Shown here in pieces: positions 25,493 through 33,293 of a stretch of DNA of 42,732 nucleotides. The notes beneath the pieces are model-generated. The model did no database searches. It was not told the origin of the DNA and saw only the letters and a program-made list of their open reading frames with translations. The stretch is from Rhodospirillaceae bacterium UBA4479 (GTDB taxonomy: Bacteria > Pseudomonadota > Alphaproteobacteria > Rhodospirillales > Casp-alpha2). A program made the translations under genes and the position numbers. The stretch lies in the NCBI GenBank assembly GCA_002389175.1, contig DGNZ01000270.1:1-42732 (forward strand), given 5' to 3'. Every line of letters begins with the position of its first letter. The stretch's first letter is position 1.

Positions 25493-26293
25493 TTACCCCA
25501 ACCCCAACACATCACGCATGGAATACAAACCCGGTGCTTTGCCCTCGGTCCAGAGTGCCGCGCGGATCGCACCCTTGGCGAACAATCCGCGGTCAGATGC
25601 TTTGTGGGTTAGCTCAATCCGCTCGTCATCGGATGCAAACATCACCGTATGATCGCCAACGACCATGCCACCGCGAAGCGTCGCGAACCCGATATCGCCT
25701 TTTGTGCGTTCACCCGTAAAACCATCTCGGACGCGCTGTGACACTTTTTCTAAATCCACACCACGCCCCAACGCCGCAGATTGGCCTAACGCCAACGCGG
25801 TGCCTGACGGCGCATCAACTTTGTGGCGGTGATGCATTTCCAAGACTTCGATATCGAAATCATCGCCCATCATTTGTGCCGCCTGTTCGGTCAACACCTG
25901 CAGCACGTTGACGCCGACGGAGTAATTCGCGGCTTGGACAATAGCTACATGAGCTGCCGCTTGTTCGATCTCAGCTTGTTGAGATGCATCCAATCCCGTC
26001 GTGCCGGGGATCAGCGCCGTATTGTGTTCGGCCGCCAGCTTAGCATGCGCGACGGTGGCTGCCGGGGCTGTGAAATCGACCACGGCATCGCTGGCAGCGA
26101 ATAGCGCGGCGGCATCATCGGTGATTGATAATCCAGACGCGGGCAACCCGGCAAGGACGGCAGGGTCTTGGCCAACAAATTCACTGCCCGCCATTTCCGA
26201 TCCACCCGCCAGTTCAGCACCCGGGGTCTCGTCGACCGCTTTGACTAGCATCCGACCCATCCGCCCGGCACATCCGACAATCCCGATTTTCAT
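25493..26293 (-). CDS. dapB: 4-hydroxy-tetrahydrodipicolinate reductase
   Basis: 266 residues. It reduces hydroxytetrahydrodipicolinate in the diaminopimelate/lysine pathway, feeding peptidoglycan and lysine synthesis. The N-terminal Rossmann motif is GCAGRMG (7-13). DFTAPAATVAHAKLAAEHN and GTTGLDASQ are conserved cofactor-side motifs, and EMHHRHKVDAPSGTA holds the catalytic His and Lys and the substrate-binding loop. GGAGAG lies a few bases before ATG 26293. It follows dnaJ on the same strand, across a 177-base gap containing a CCCCTCACC repeat. Confidence 0.97.
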   Translation of the reverse strand: MKIGIVGCAGRMGRMLVKAVDETPGAELAGGSEMAGSEFVGQDPAVLAGLPASGLSITDDAAALFAASDAVVDFTAPAATVAHAKLAAEHNTALIPGTTGLDASQQAEIEQAAAHVAIVQAANYSVGVNVLQVLTEQAAQMMGDDFDIEVLEMHHRHKVDAPSGTALALGQSAALGRGVDLEKVSQRVRDGFTGERTKGDIGFATLRGGMVVGDHTVMFASDDERIELTHKASDRGLFAKGAIRAALWTEGKAPGLYSMRDVLGLG

Positions 26294-26360
26294 GGCTGCT
26301 CTCCCGCATCAATCATTCGGCGGCATCTTACGAATTTAGCGGCGGGTGTCACGCAAGATG

Positions 26361-26469
26361 ACCCCCTCACCTAACCTCTCCCCCTGTAGGGGGAGAGGGA
26401 TGAGATCGAGTCACGTAAATACAGGGTCCCTCTCATCCCATGAAATGGGGGAGAGGACAGGTGAGGGGG
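26361..26469. repeat. 109-base intergenic inverted repeat, CCCCCTCACC family, copy A
   Basis: Ends CCCCCTCACC and GGTGAGGGGG are exact inverses. The left arm continues into a perfect hairpin, CCTCTCCCCC/GGGGGAGAGG (26374-26397). A second hairpin-like block centres on ATCCCATGAAATGGGG. The right end abuts the dnaJ stop codon at 26471-26473. Copy B at 33179-33285 shares the ends and the central GAGTCA and CAGGGTCCCTCTC blocks. Confidence 0.92.
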
Positions 26470-26470
26470 C

Positions 26471-27619
26471 TTAATCCCGCAAGTCTTCCCAGAGGTCTTT
26501 GACCTTGTCTAAGAATCCAGTGCTTTCGGGGCTGTGTTTCTTGACCGACTTGTCGTCGCCCGTGAATTCCTTGAGCAATTCTTTTTGCTTTTTCGTCAGG
26601 TTCACAGGCGTTTCGACAAAGATTTGCACGAACATATCACCACGGCTTTCGGAGCGCAGGACCTTCATGCCCTTGCCGCGCAAGCGCAGTTGGTGGCCCG
26701 TCGGCGTGCCTTCGGGGATCGTGATGCGGACAAGTTTGCCCTCAATCGTGGGCACTTCGATCTGACCGCCCAAAGAGGCAACGGTCATCGGCACGGGGAC
26801 CCGCACATAAAGATCGGCCTGATCACGTTTGAAGAACCGGTGCGGTTTGACCGAGAGGAAAATATACAGATCACCGGCAGGCGCACCGCGAAGGCCCGCT
26901 TCGCCCTCGCCAGCCAAGCGAATGCGTGTGCCTTCTTCGACGCCCGACGGAATGTTGACCGACAGCGTTTTGTCTTTTTGTTTACGCCCTGCACCACCAC
27001 AGCTTTTGCACGGATCGGCAATCGTCTGGCCCGTGCCTTGGCATGTCGGGCAACCGCGTTCGACAGTAAAGAATCCAGATTGCGAACGCACCCGTCCCGC
27101 ACCACCACAGGTGCCGCAGGTAACAGGTGCCGCGCCGCCTTCGCCGCCTGTGCCCGTGCAGCTATCGCAGATCACAGATGTCGGGACGCGAATATCGGTT
27201 TTTTGTCCGTTAAAGGCTTCTTCGAGAGTGACTTCCATGTTGTAGCGAAGATCGGATCCCCGACCGGCACCACCGCCGCCGCCGCCGCCGCGAGAGCCGC
27301 CCATGAAGTCGCCAAACATTTCTTCGAAGATGTCGGCAAAGCCGCCCTGGCCGCCGCCACCGCCACCGAAACCGCCGCCACCTGGACCGCCGCCTTCAAA
27401 GGCTGCATGACCAAAGCGATCATAGGCTGCGCGCTTGTCCTCGTCTTTGAGGACTTCGTACGCTTCATTGACTTCTTTGAAGTTTTTCTCGGCCTCATCA
27501 TCATCCGGGTTGCGGTCCGGATGGTATTCCATGGCGAGCTTGCGGTAGGCTTTTTTCAGCTCAGCCGCATCAGCATCTTTCGATACCTTTAGACACTCGT
27601 AATAATCTCGTTTAGCCAT
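26471..27619 (-). CDS. dnaJ: Chaperone protein DnaJ
   Basis: 382 residues, class I Hsp40. The J domain (1-70) has the HPD motif in MEYHPDRNPDDD. A long Gly/Phe-rich region (about 75-125) includes GGGFGGGGGGQGG. Four zinc-binding repeats follow: CDSCTGTG, CGTCGGAG, CPTCQGTG and CKSCGGAG. The C-terminal substrate-binding domains contain PSGVEEGTRIRLAGEGEAG. It stimulates DnaK ATPase and delivers unfolded substrates. It lies 85 bases after dnaK, and a strong hairpin in that gap may set the DnaJ:DnaK ratio. Confidence 0.98.
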   Translation of the reverse strand: MAKRDYYECLKVSKDADAAELKKAYRKLAMEYHPDRNPDDDEAEKNFKEVNEAYEVLKDEDKRAAYDRFGHAAFEGGGPGGGGFGGGGGGQGGFADIFEEMFGDFMGGSRGGGGGGGAGRGSDLRYNMEVTLEEAFNGQKTDIRVPTSVICDSCTGTGGEGGAAPVTCGTCGGAGRVRSQSGFFTVERGCPTCQGTGQTIADPCKSCGGAGRKQKDKTLSVNIPSGVEEGTRIRLAGEGEAGLRGAPAGDLYIFLSVKPHRFFKRDQADLYVRVPVPMTVASLGGQIEVPTIEGKLVRITIPEGTPTGHQLRLRGKGMKVLRSESRGDMFVQIFVETPVNLTKKQKELLKEFTGDDKSVKKHSPESTGFLDKVKDLWEDLRD

Positions 27620-27656
27620 GTCCGTTTGTACCCCCGAAGCATGATCGATCCATTGA

Positions 27657-27682
27657 TCGGGTTCCGATTTCTCGGAACCCGA
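27657..27682 (-). promoter_or_regulatory. Intercistronic RNA hairpin between dnaK and dnaJ
   Basis: In the transcript, an 11-base perfect stem, TCGGGTTCCGA/TCGGAACCCGA, is capped by GAAA, a GNRA-type tetraloop. No T-run follows, so it is better read as a stability or 3'-end-processing element than as a full terminator. It begins 22 bases past the dnaK stop and ends 37 bases before the dnaJ start. Confidence 0.7.
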
Positions 27683-27704
27683 AAATGGCCGCCGGCGTTA
27701 ACCG

Positions 27705-29639
27705 TTACTTCTTGTCTTGGTCCGGATCGACCTCTTCGAAGTCAGCATCGACAACGGTGTCGTCATCATCCTTCTTAGAACTCGCCCCGCCATCCTCTGC
27801 GCCGCCCGTTGCTTGGGCAGCTTCGGCTTCTTCTTGTTGGGCTTTGTACATCGCTTCACCCAACTTCATTGAGGCCTGAGAGAGGACTTCGGTCTTGGCT
27901 GTGATCGCTTCCAGATCGTCGCCGTCCATGACTTCGCGTAGCTCGGTCGCAGCGGTTTCGATGGCCGTTTTATCATCGGCCGGGATTTGATCACCGTATT
28001 CGCCAAGGCTCTTTTCTGCCGTGTGGATCATGCTGTCCGCCGTGTTGCGGGCATCAACCAATGCACGAAGTTTCTTATCTTCCTCGGCATTTTGTTCGGC
28101 ATCTTGAACCATTTGATCGATATCGTCGTCAGACAAACCACCGGACGCCTGGATACGAACTTGTTGTTCCTTGCCGGTAGCTTTGTCCTTGGCTGAAACG
28201 TTGACGATACCGTTGGCATCGATGTCAAACGTGACTTCGATTTGCGGCAGGCCACGACCCGATGGGGGAATGCCGACCAGATCAAACTGTCCGAGCAATT
28301 TGTTATCCGCCGCCATTTCACGTTCACCCTGGAAGACCCGAATGGTGACCGCAGACTGGTTGTCTTCGGCGGTTGAGAAGGTCTGACTTTTACGTGTCGG
28401 GATCGTCGTGTTGCGATCGATCAGTCGGGTGAACACGCCACCCAAAGTCTCAATCCCCAGCGACAACGGTGTCACATCCAACAGCAACACGTCTTTGACA
28501 TCACCCTTCAGAACACCGCCTTGAATGGCAGCGCCGATGGCGACCACTTCGTCAGGGTTCACACCCTTGTGTGGCTCGCGACCAAAGAAGTTTTTAACAA
28601 TCTCGATGACTTTCGGCATCCGGGTCATACCACCGACCAGGATCACTTCATCGATTTCGCCCGCACTGATACCCGCGTCTTTGAGCGCGCTTTTGCACGG
28701 CGTGATGGTGCGTTCGACCAGGTCTTCGACCAGGGTTTCGAACTTGGAGCGCGACAATTTGATGTTGAGGTGTTTCGGTCCGGACTGATCCGCCGTGATG
28801 AACGGCAAGTTCACTTCGGTTTGAGACGTCGAGGACAGCTCAATTTTGGCTTTCTCGGCAGCTTCTTTGAGACGTTGCAGCGCCAGTTTATCATCACGCA
28901 GATCGACGGTGTTTTCTTTTTTGAATTCGTCGGCCAGGTAATCAACAACCCGGTTGTCGAAATCTTCACCACCCAGGAACGTATCACCGTTGGTCGATTT
29001 TACTTCGAACACGCCATCGCCAATTTCGAGGACGGAAACGTCAAACGTACCACCGCCCAAGTCATAGACAACGATGGTGCCACTGTCTTTTTTCTCTAAC
29101 CCATACGCCAGCGCAGCTGCTGTCGGCTCGTTGATGATCCGAAGCACTTCGAGGCCCGCGATCTTACCGGCATCTTTGGTCGCCTGGCGCTGGGAATCGT
29201 TGAAGTATGCAGGGACCGTGATGACGGCTTGCTCAACGGTTTCACCCAAATAGCTCTCTGCGGTTTCTTTCATCTTTTGCAAGATGAAAGCCGAGATTTG
29301 CGAAGGGGAATAGTTTTTACCTTCGGCTTCGACCCACGCGTCACCGTTGTCACCCTTTACAATGTTATAAGGGACGACTTTTTTGTCTTTTTCGGTGACG
29401 GGGTCGTCATAGCGGCGCCCGATCAGGCGCTTGATGGCGAACAATGTGTTTTCAGGGTTGGTCACCGCTTGGCGTTTTGCCGACTGCCCTACAAGGCGCT
29501 CGCCGTTTTCAGAAAATGCGACCATCGACGGCGTTGTGCGCGCGCCTTCGGCGTTCTCGATAACCTTGGCGCTCGAGCCATCCATTACGGCGACACACGA
29601 ATTCGTGGTCCCCAAATCAATACCGATTACTTTACTCAT
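27705..29639 (-). CDS. dnaK: Chaperone protein DnaK (Hsp70)
   Basis: 644 residues. The N-terminal ATPase domain begins GIDLGTTNSCVAVMDG (5-20) and contains VVYDLGGGTFDVSVLEIGDG and ILVGGMTRMPKV. The substrate-binding domain includes LLLDVTPLSLGIETLGGVFT, and an acidic tail ends DADFEEVDPDQDKK. It folds and protects proteins in the cytoplasm with DnaJ and GrpE. GAGGAAGAC precedes ATG 29639. The 204-base leader contains an RpoH-like promoter (29779-29807), so dnaK can be transcribed apart from grpE. Confidence 0.98.
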   Translation of the reverse strand: MSKVIGIDLGTTNSCVAVMDGSSAKVIENAEGARTTPSMVAFSENGERLVGQSAKRQAVTNPENTLFAIKRLIGRRYDDPVTEKDKKVVPYNIVKGDNGDAWVEAEGKNYSPSQISAFILQKMKETAESYLGETVEQAVITVPAYFNDSQRQATKDAGKIAGLEVLRIINEPTAAALAYGLEKKDSGTIVVYDLGGGTFDVSVLEIGDGVFEVKSTNGDTFLGGEDFDNRVVDYLADEFKKENTVDLRDDKLALQRLKEAAEKAKIELSSTSQTEVNLPFITADQSGPKHLNIKLSRSKFETLVEDLVERTITPCKSALKDAGISAGEIDEVILVGGMTRMPKVIEIVKNFFGREPHKGVNPDEVVAIGAAIQGGVLKGDVKDVLLLDVTPLSLGIETLGGVFTRLIDRNTTIPTRKSQTFSTAEDNQSAVTIRVFQGEREMAADNKLLGQFDLVGIPPSGRGLPQIEVTFDIDANGIVNVSAKDKATGKEQQVRIQASGGLSDDDIDQMVQDAEQNAEEDKKLRALVDARNTADSMIHTAEKSLGEYGDQIPADDKTAIETAATELREVMDGDDLEAITAKTEVLSQASMKLGEAMYKAQQEEAEAAQATGGAEDGGASSKKDDDDTVVDADFEEVDPDQDKK

Positions 29640-29778
29640 GTCTTCCTCACTATCTGCGGCAATCGCTTTGGCCTGTATCAGCGCCTAAAACGATCCCAGT
29701 GCTAACATTGTCATTCATATTTAAACCGCGTTTCACCTGAGTAGAACCTCAAGCGATAACCACACGGGTCTGAGGGGG

Positions 29779-29807
29779 ATATAAGGGCGGTTTTTCACCC
29801 CTGCAAC
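29779..29807 (-). promoter_or_regulatory. Candidate heat-shock (RpoH) promoter of dnaK
   Basis: Reading the minus strand, GTTG (29807-29804), 18 bases, then CTTATAT (29785-29779). This fits the alphaproteobacterial heat-shock pattern CTTG-N17/18-CYTATNT with one mismatch in the -35. It also reads as a passable housekeeping promoter (TTGCAG-16-TTATAT). It lies about 140 bases before dnaK and just after the grpE stop. Confidence 0.55.
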
Positions 29808-29843
29808 GGTTTTCGGTGGTTTTTTGTGCGAAAAAGCCGAACT

Positions 29844-30644
29844 TTACAGCTCTTCGTCCACATTTGTGCCCGATGGCTTGCCAGAATCCTCATATGCCGT
29901 GCTGCCTTGGGCCTTTTGGGCATCCTTTGCAGCATCATCCAAAACCTGCTCAGACGGGGCTGGGGCAGCCTCTGGCTTTGGTCCGCCCTTGGTCACACCG
30001 ACCTTTGCAGGGCGCAACGGCAGCCCATTCAATGAATAACCCGGCTCCATGACCTGACCGACGGTGCCGGATGGTTTGGAAGCGTCTTCGTATTCGAACA
30101 TGGCCTCGTGCAATTGCGGATCGAACCGTTCGCCCAACGGATCAAGCTTGATGATTCCGTTACGCTCAAAGCCCTTTTGCAGGTCCTTGGCGGTCATTTC
30201 GATGCCTGTAATCAGCCCTTTCAGGTTGTCGTTACCCTCATATGCCTTGGGATCGACGGCATCCATGGCGCGGCCCAGATTATCGGCCACGGTCGCCATA
30301 TCGCGGGCAAACCCGGCGATGGCGCGCTTTGCTGCGTTCTCGACATCGCGCGCAGCCCGGCGACGAACGTTTTCGGCTTCGGCCAAGGCGCGCAGCAGCT
30401 TGTCTTTGGCGTCGGCAAGCTCAGCCTCCAGATCAGGGGCTTCTTCTTGAACCTCTGAGAGGACTTCTGCGATTTCGGCATCGGTCAACTCTTCGAGCGT
30501 GGCCCCTTCGCCAGCGGCATCAGCTTCGGGTGCTGCCTCTGCCGAGGCATCAGCCTGTTCCGGCGTTGCTTGTGTCTCAGCAGCATCGGGGGCCTCTGGG
30601 TTCACTGCATCTTCGGGTGTTTCAGCTTTTTCTTGGTTTTCCAT
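29844..30644 (-). CDS. grpE: Nucleotide exchange factor GrpE with extended C-terminus
   Basis: 266 residues from ATG 30644. The N-terminal ~75 residues are an acidic Ala/Glu tail; a coiled coil follows (DLEAELADAKDKLLRALAEA onward); then the GrpE beta domain with ITGIEMTAKDLQKGFERNGI, FDPQLHEAMFEYED and GYSLNGLPLRPAKVGVTKGG. It releases ADP from DnaK. GrpE proteins usually end near the VGV segment, whereas here about 50 further residues follow, rich in Ala, Pro and Asp. This tail contains YEDSGKPSGT, closely echoing YEDASKPSGT of the core. It follows hrcA by 29 bases. Confidence 0.95.
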   Translation of the reverse strand: MENQEKAETPEDAVNPEAPDAAETQATPEQADASAEAAPEADAAGEGATLEELTDAEIAEVLSEVQEEAPDLEAELADAKDKLLRALAEAENVRRRAARDVENAAKRAIAGFARDMATVADNLGRAMDAVDPKAYEGNDNLKGLITGIEMTAKDLQKGFERNGIIKLDPLGERFDPQLHEAMFEYEDASKPSGTVGQVMEPGYSLNGLPLRPAKVGVTKGGPKPEAAPAPSEQVLDDAAKDAQKAQGSTAYEDSGKPSGTNVDEEL

Positions 30645-30673
30645 CGTCTTTTCCAACTTTCCAACACGTCTTA

Positions 30674-31720
30674 TTATCGCAGTCTTTTGCCGATCAGCTT
30701 GGCCGTGTAATCGACCATTGGAATGATCCGCGCATAATTCATTCGCGCCGGGCCAATCACGCCGATCGCACCGACAATATTGTTCGTCTCGTTGCGGTAC
30801 GGCCCAACAATCATCGAGCACCCCGCCAGGTTGAACAGATTGTTGTCCGCCCCGATGAAGATTTGGACACCTTCGGCGTCATCCGCAAGGGACAATAACT
30901 TTAACATCTCTTGGCGCGCCTCTAGGGCTTCAAATAATGCGCGAATACGTTCCAGGTCATCTAGCGCGGTGACATCATCCAACAGCTTCGATTGGCCGCG
31001 CACGATCAGGCGTCCTAAGGACGTGTCCGCATCATCATTACCGGACCACATGGCCAGACCGCTTTCGACCACTTTCGTCGTCAAATCATCAAGACGCGCC
31101 TGATGGGATTCCAGATCTTGGTGTATTTCCGCATGGGCTTCTTGCAGCGTGCGACCAATCAACTTGGCGCTCAGATAATTCGATGCCTCAACCAATGCTG
31201 ACGGTGGCAGGCCGAGCGGAATCGTGATCAGGCGGTTTTCGACCATGCCGTTTTCGCTGACCAACACGACAAGCGCCTGGCCGGGCCCTAAGTTCACAAA
31301 TTCGATGTGTTTCAGCGGACTATCGGATTTCGGCGCGAACACCATGCTCGCCGCCCCAGTCAGGCCCGCCAATGTCGATGAAACGTCTTCTAAGACCTGA
31401 TCGGCTGTTTTGGATGTGCCCGCGGCCAGCGCTTCGATTTGGCCACGTTCGGCGTCCGATACATTGCCGACTTCTAAAATCCCATCGACGAACAGGCGCA
31501 GGCCCGCATCGGTCGGCATCCGCCCCGCCGATGTATGCGGCGCGAATAAAAGGCCTAAGTCTTCCAAGTCAGACATGACATTACGCACGGTCGCCGGGGA
31601 CAACTGCTGGGCCAGTTGGCGCGACACAGTGCGCGACCCGACCGGATCACCAGTTTCGCAATAAGCCTCGACAATCAGCCGAAAGACCTCGCGTGAGCGC
31701 TCGTTTAATTCTGCAATCAT
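30674..31720 (-). CDS. hrcA: Heat-inducible transcription repressor HrcA
   Basis: 348 residues. The N-terminal winged-helix domain includes YCETGDPVGSRTVSRQLAQQ and SPATVRNVMSDLEDLGLL. The HrcA core contains the LPPSALVEASNYL and VQIFIGADNNLFNLAGCSMI segments, and the end has NNIVGAIGVIGPARMNYARI. HrcA represses chaperone genes, typically groESL, through CIRCE repeats and is itself kept active by GroEL. No CIRCE element appears in this window, so its targets probably lie elsewhere. It diverges from rph across 130 bases and heads the hrcA-grpE pair. Confidence 0.97.
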   Translation of the reverse strand: MIAELNERSREVFRLIVEAYCETGDPVGSRTVSRQLAQQLSPATVRNVMSDLEDLGLLFAPHTSAGRMPTDAGLRLFVDGILEVGNVSDAERGQIEALAAGTSKTADQVLEDVSSTLAGLTGAASMVFAPKSDSPLKHIEFVNLGPGQALVVLVSENGMVENRLITIPLGLPPSALVEASNYLSAKLIGRTLQEAHAEIHQDLESHQARLDDLTTKVVESGLAMWSGNDDADTSLGRLIVRGQSKLLDDVTALDDLERIRALFEALEARQEMLKLLSLADDAEGVQIFIGADNNLFNLAGCSMIVGPYRNETNNIVGAIGVIGPARMNYARIIPMVDYTAKLIGKRLR

Positions 31721-31850
31721 GATTGTTAATTAGTCTCGACGTGAAATGCCGTCAACGCAACGCTGTAAATGCGCGTTACATCTGCCGCTTTACGCAAAGC
31801 ACTGAAATCGTTAGCGTGCGCGCCAATAGCCATTAGGAGTTTTCAAAGTT

Positions 31851-32567
31851 ATGCGCCCATCCGGCCGTCAAACCGATCAAATGCGAGACGTTATCTTAGA
31901 GCTGAACCCCACCAAGCATGCCGAAGGGTCGTGCATGGCCAAATTTGGCGACACGCATGTTTTGTGCACCGCCAGTGTTGAGCAGCGAGTCCCGCCGTGG
32001 ATGCGCGATTCCGGCAAAGGCTGGGTCACAGCTGAATACGGCATGTTGCCACGTTCCACTCATTCACGGATGAACCGCGAAGCGGCGCGCGGCAAACAGT
32101 CGGGCCGAACCCAGGAAATCCAACGCCTTATCGGGCGGTCACTCCGCGCCGTCACAGATTTATCTGCCATGGGCGAAATTCAGGTCAAAGTCGATTGCGA
32201 CGTGATCCAGGCCGATGGCGGCACCCGCACGGCCAGCATCACGGGTGCCTATGTCGCATTGCATCAGGCGTTCGATTACTGCGTCAATTTGGGGATCATG
32301 GAATCCGTGCCCCTGATCGACAGTGTCGCCGCCGTATCGTGTGGCATTTTCAAGGACGCGCCGGTGCTGGATTTGGATTATGACGAAGATTCCAACGCCG
32401 AGGCTGACGCCAACTTTGTACTGACAGGCAAGGGCGGCATCGTCGAGATTCAAGGCACCGCCGAAGCCGATCCGTTTTCCGAAGAGGCGTTCTTGGAGCT
32501 TCTGCGTCTCGCCAAAAAAGGCGTCGTGGAACTCACCGATGTTCAGACGGCAGCGTTAAAGGGCTAA
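31851..32567 (+). CDS. rph: Ribonuclease PH
   Basis: 238 residues, standard length. It is a phosphate-dependent 3' exoribonuclease that trims tRNA precursors. The start MRPSGRQTDQMRDVILELNP is characteristic. SCMAKFGDTHVLCTASVEQR and AARGKQSGRTQEIQRLIGRS carry the RNase PH core and phosphate-binding arginines. AGGAG lies about 11 bases before ATG 31851. It diverges from hrcA and precedes rdgB by six bases, so rph-rdgB is an operon, as in many bacteria. Confidence 0.97.
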   Translation: MRPSGRQTDQMRDVILELNPTKHAEGSCMAKFGDTHVLCTASVEQRVPPWMRDSGKGWVTAEYGMLPRSTHSRMNREAARGKQSGRTQEIQRLIGRSLRAVTDLSAMGEIQVKVDCDVIQADGGTRTASITGAYVALHQAFDYCVNLGIMESVPLIDSVAAVSCGIFKDAPVLDLDYDEDSNAEADANFVLTGKGGIVEIQGTAEADPFSEEAFLELLRLAKKGVVELTDVQTAALKG

Positions 32568-32573
32568 ACCAGT

Positions 32574-33176
32574 ATGGCGCGGCATTTCGACGAACAGAAA
32601 CTGGTTATCGCCAGTCACAACCCGGGCAAGGTCCGGGAAATCGCTGATCTGCTGCGCCCGTTCGGTGTTGATGTTGTCTCGGCCGGTGATCTGGATTTAC
32701 CGGAACCTGAGGAAACAGAAGACACTTTCATCGGCAATGCACTCCTCAAAGCCAACGCGGCCGCGAAGGCTTCGGGGCTACCTGCGCTTGCCGATGATTC
32801 AGGATTGGCCGTCGATGCGCTGGATGGTGCGCCTGGGATTTTTTCGGCGCGCTGGGCGGGGCCGGAAAAAGATTTCATGATCGCTATGAAGTTGGTCGAA
32901 GAACTCATGCGTGGCGCCGAAGATCGCGCCGCCAAGTTCGTCTGTGCCTTGGCATTGGCGTGGCCCGATGGGCACACAGAAGTATTCGAAGGCACGGTCG
33001 CGGGAGACATCACGTGGCCCCCCGTGGGCGACAAGGGGTTTGGCTACGATCCGATTTTCATCGCCGAGGGTGAAACCATCACCTTTGCCGAGATGGAACC
33101 CGAACGGAAACACGCCATGTCGCACCGCGCCGATGCGTTCCGCCAACTGGTCGCGGCGTGCTTTCAATCTTCATAA
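32574..33176 (+). CDS. rdgB: XTP/dITP diphosphatase (RdgB/HAM1 family)
   Basis: 200 residues. It hydrolyses deaminated purine triphosphates (ITP, dITP, XTP) to monophosphates, keeping them out of DNA and RNA. The signature ASHNPGKVREI (13-23) is at the start; LADDSGLAVDALDGAPGIFS is the metal-binding region; GDKGFGYDPIF and HRADAF follow, all diagnostic of this family. The start is ATG 32574, six bases after the rph stop. Two bases past its own stop begins a CCCCCTCACC repeat. Confidence 0.97.
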   Translation: MARHFDEQKLVIASHNPGKVREIADLLRPFGVDVVSAGDLDLPEPEETEDTFIGNALLKANAAAKASGLPALADDSGLAVDALDGAPGIFSARWAGPEKDFMIAMKLVEELMRGAEDRAAKFVCALALAWPDGHTEVFEGTVAGDITWPPVGDKGFGYDPIFIAEGETITFAEMEPERKHAMSHRADAFRQLVAACFQSS

Positions 33177-33178
33177 CT

Positions 33179-33285
33179 CCCCCTCACCTAACCTCTCCCC
33201 TTAAAAGGAGAGAGGGATTAGACCGAGTCATATTTGCACAGGGTCCCTCTCCCATGCGAAGCGGGGGAGAGGTTAGGTGAGGGGG
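33179..33285. repeat. 107-base intergenic inverted repeat, CCCCCTCACC family, copy B
   Basis: Terminal arms 33179-33200 and 33264-33285 are perfect 22-base inverses beginning CCCCCTCACCTAACCTCTCC. The interior includes GAGTCA and CAGGGTCCCTCTC as in copy A. It begins two bases after the rdgB stop, and its right end (GTGAGGGGG) lies just before the hemW start, where it can serve as a ribosome-binding site. Confidence 0.92.
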
Positions 33286-33293
33286 TTCTTGCT

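Noticed and set aside
26534..27592. 352-codon plus-strand frame opposite dnaJ
   Set aside because: It mirrors dnaJ, is Ala/Arg/Phe-rich and shows no domain; dnaJ is certain.
29680..29705. Possible CIRCE operator before dnaK
   Set aside because: Only one half-site (AGTGCTAA) matches; the partner nine bases away does not.
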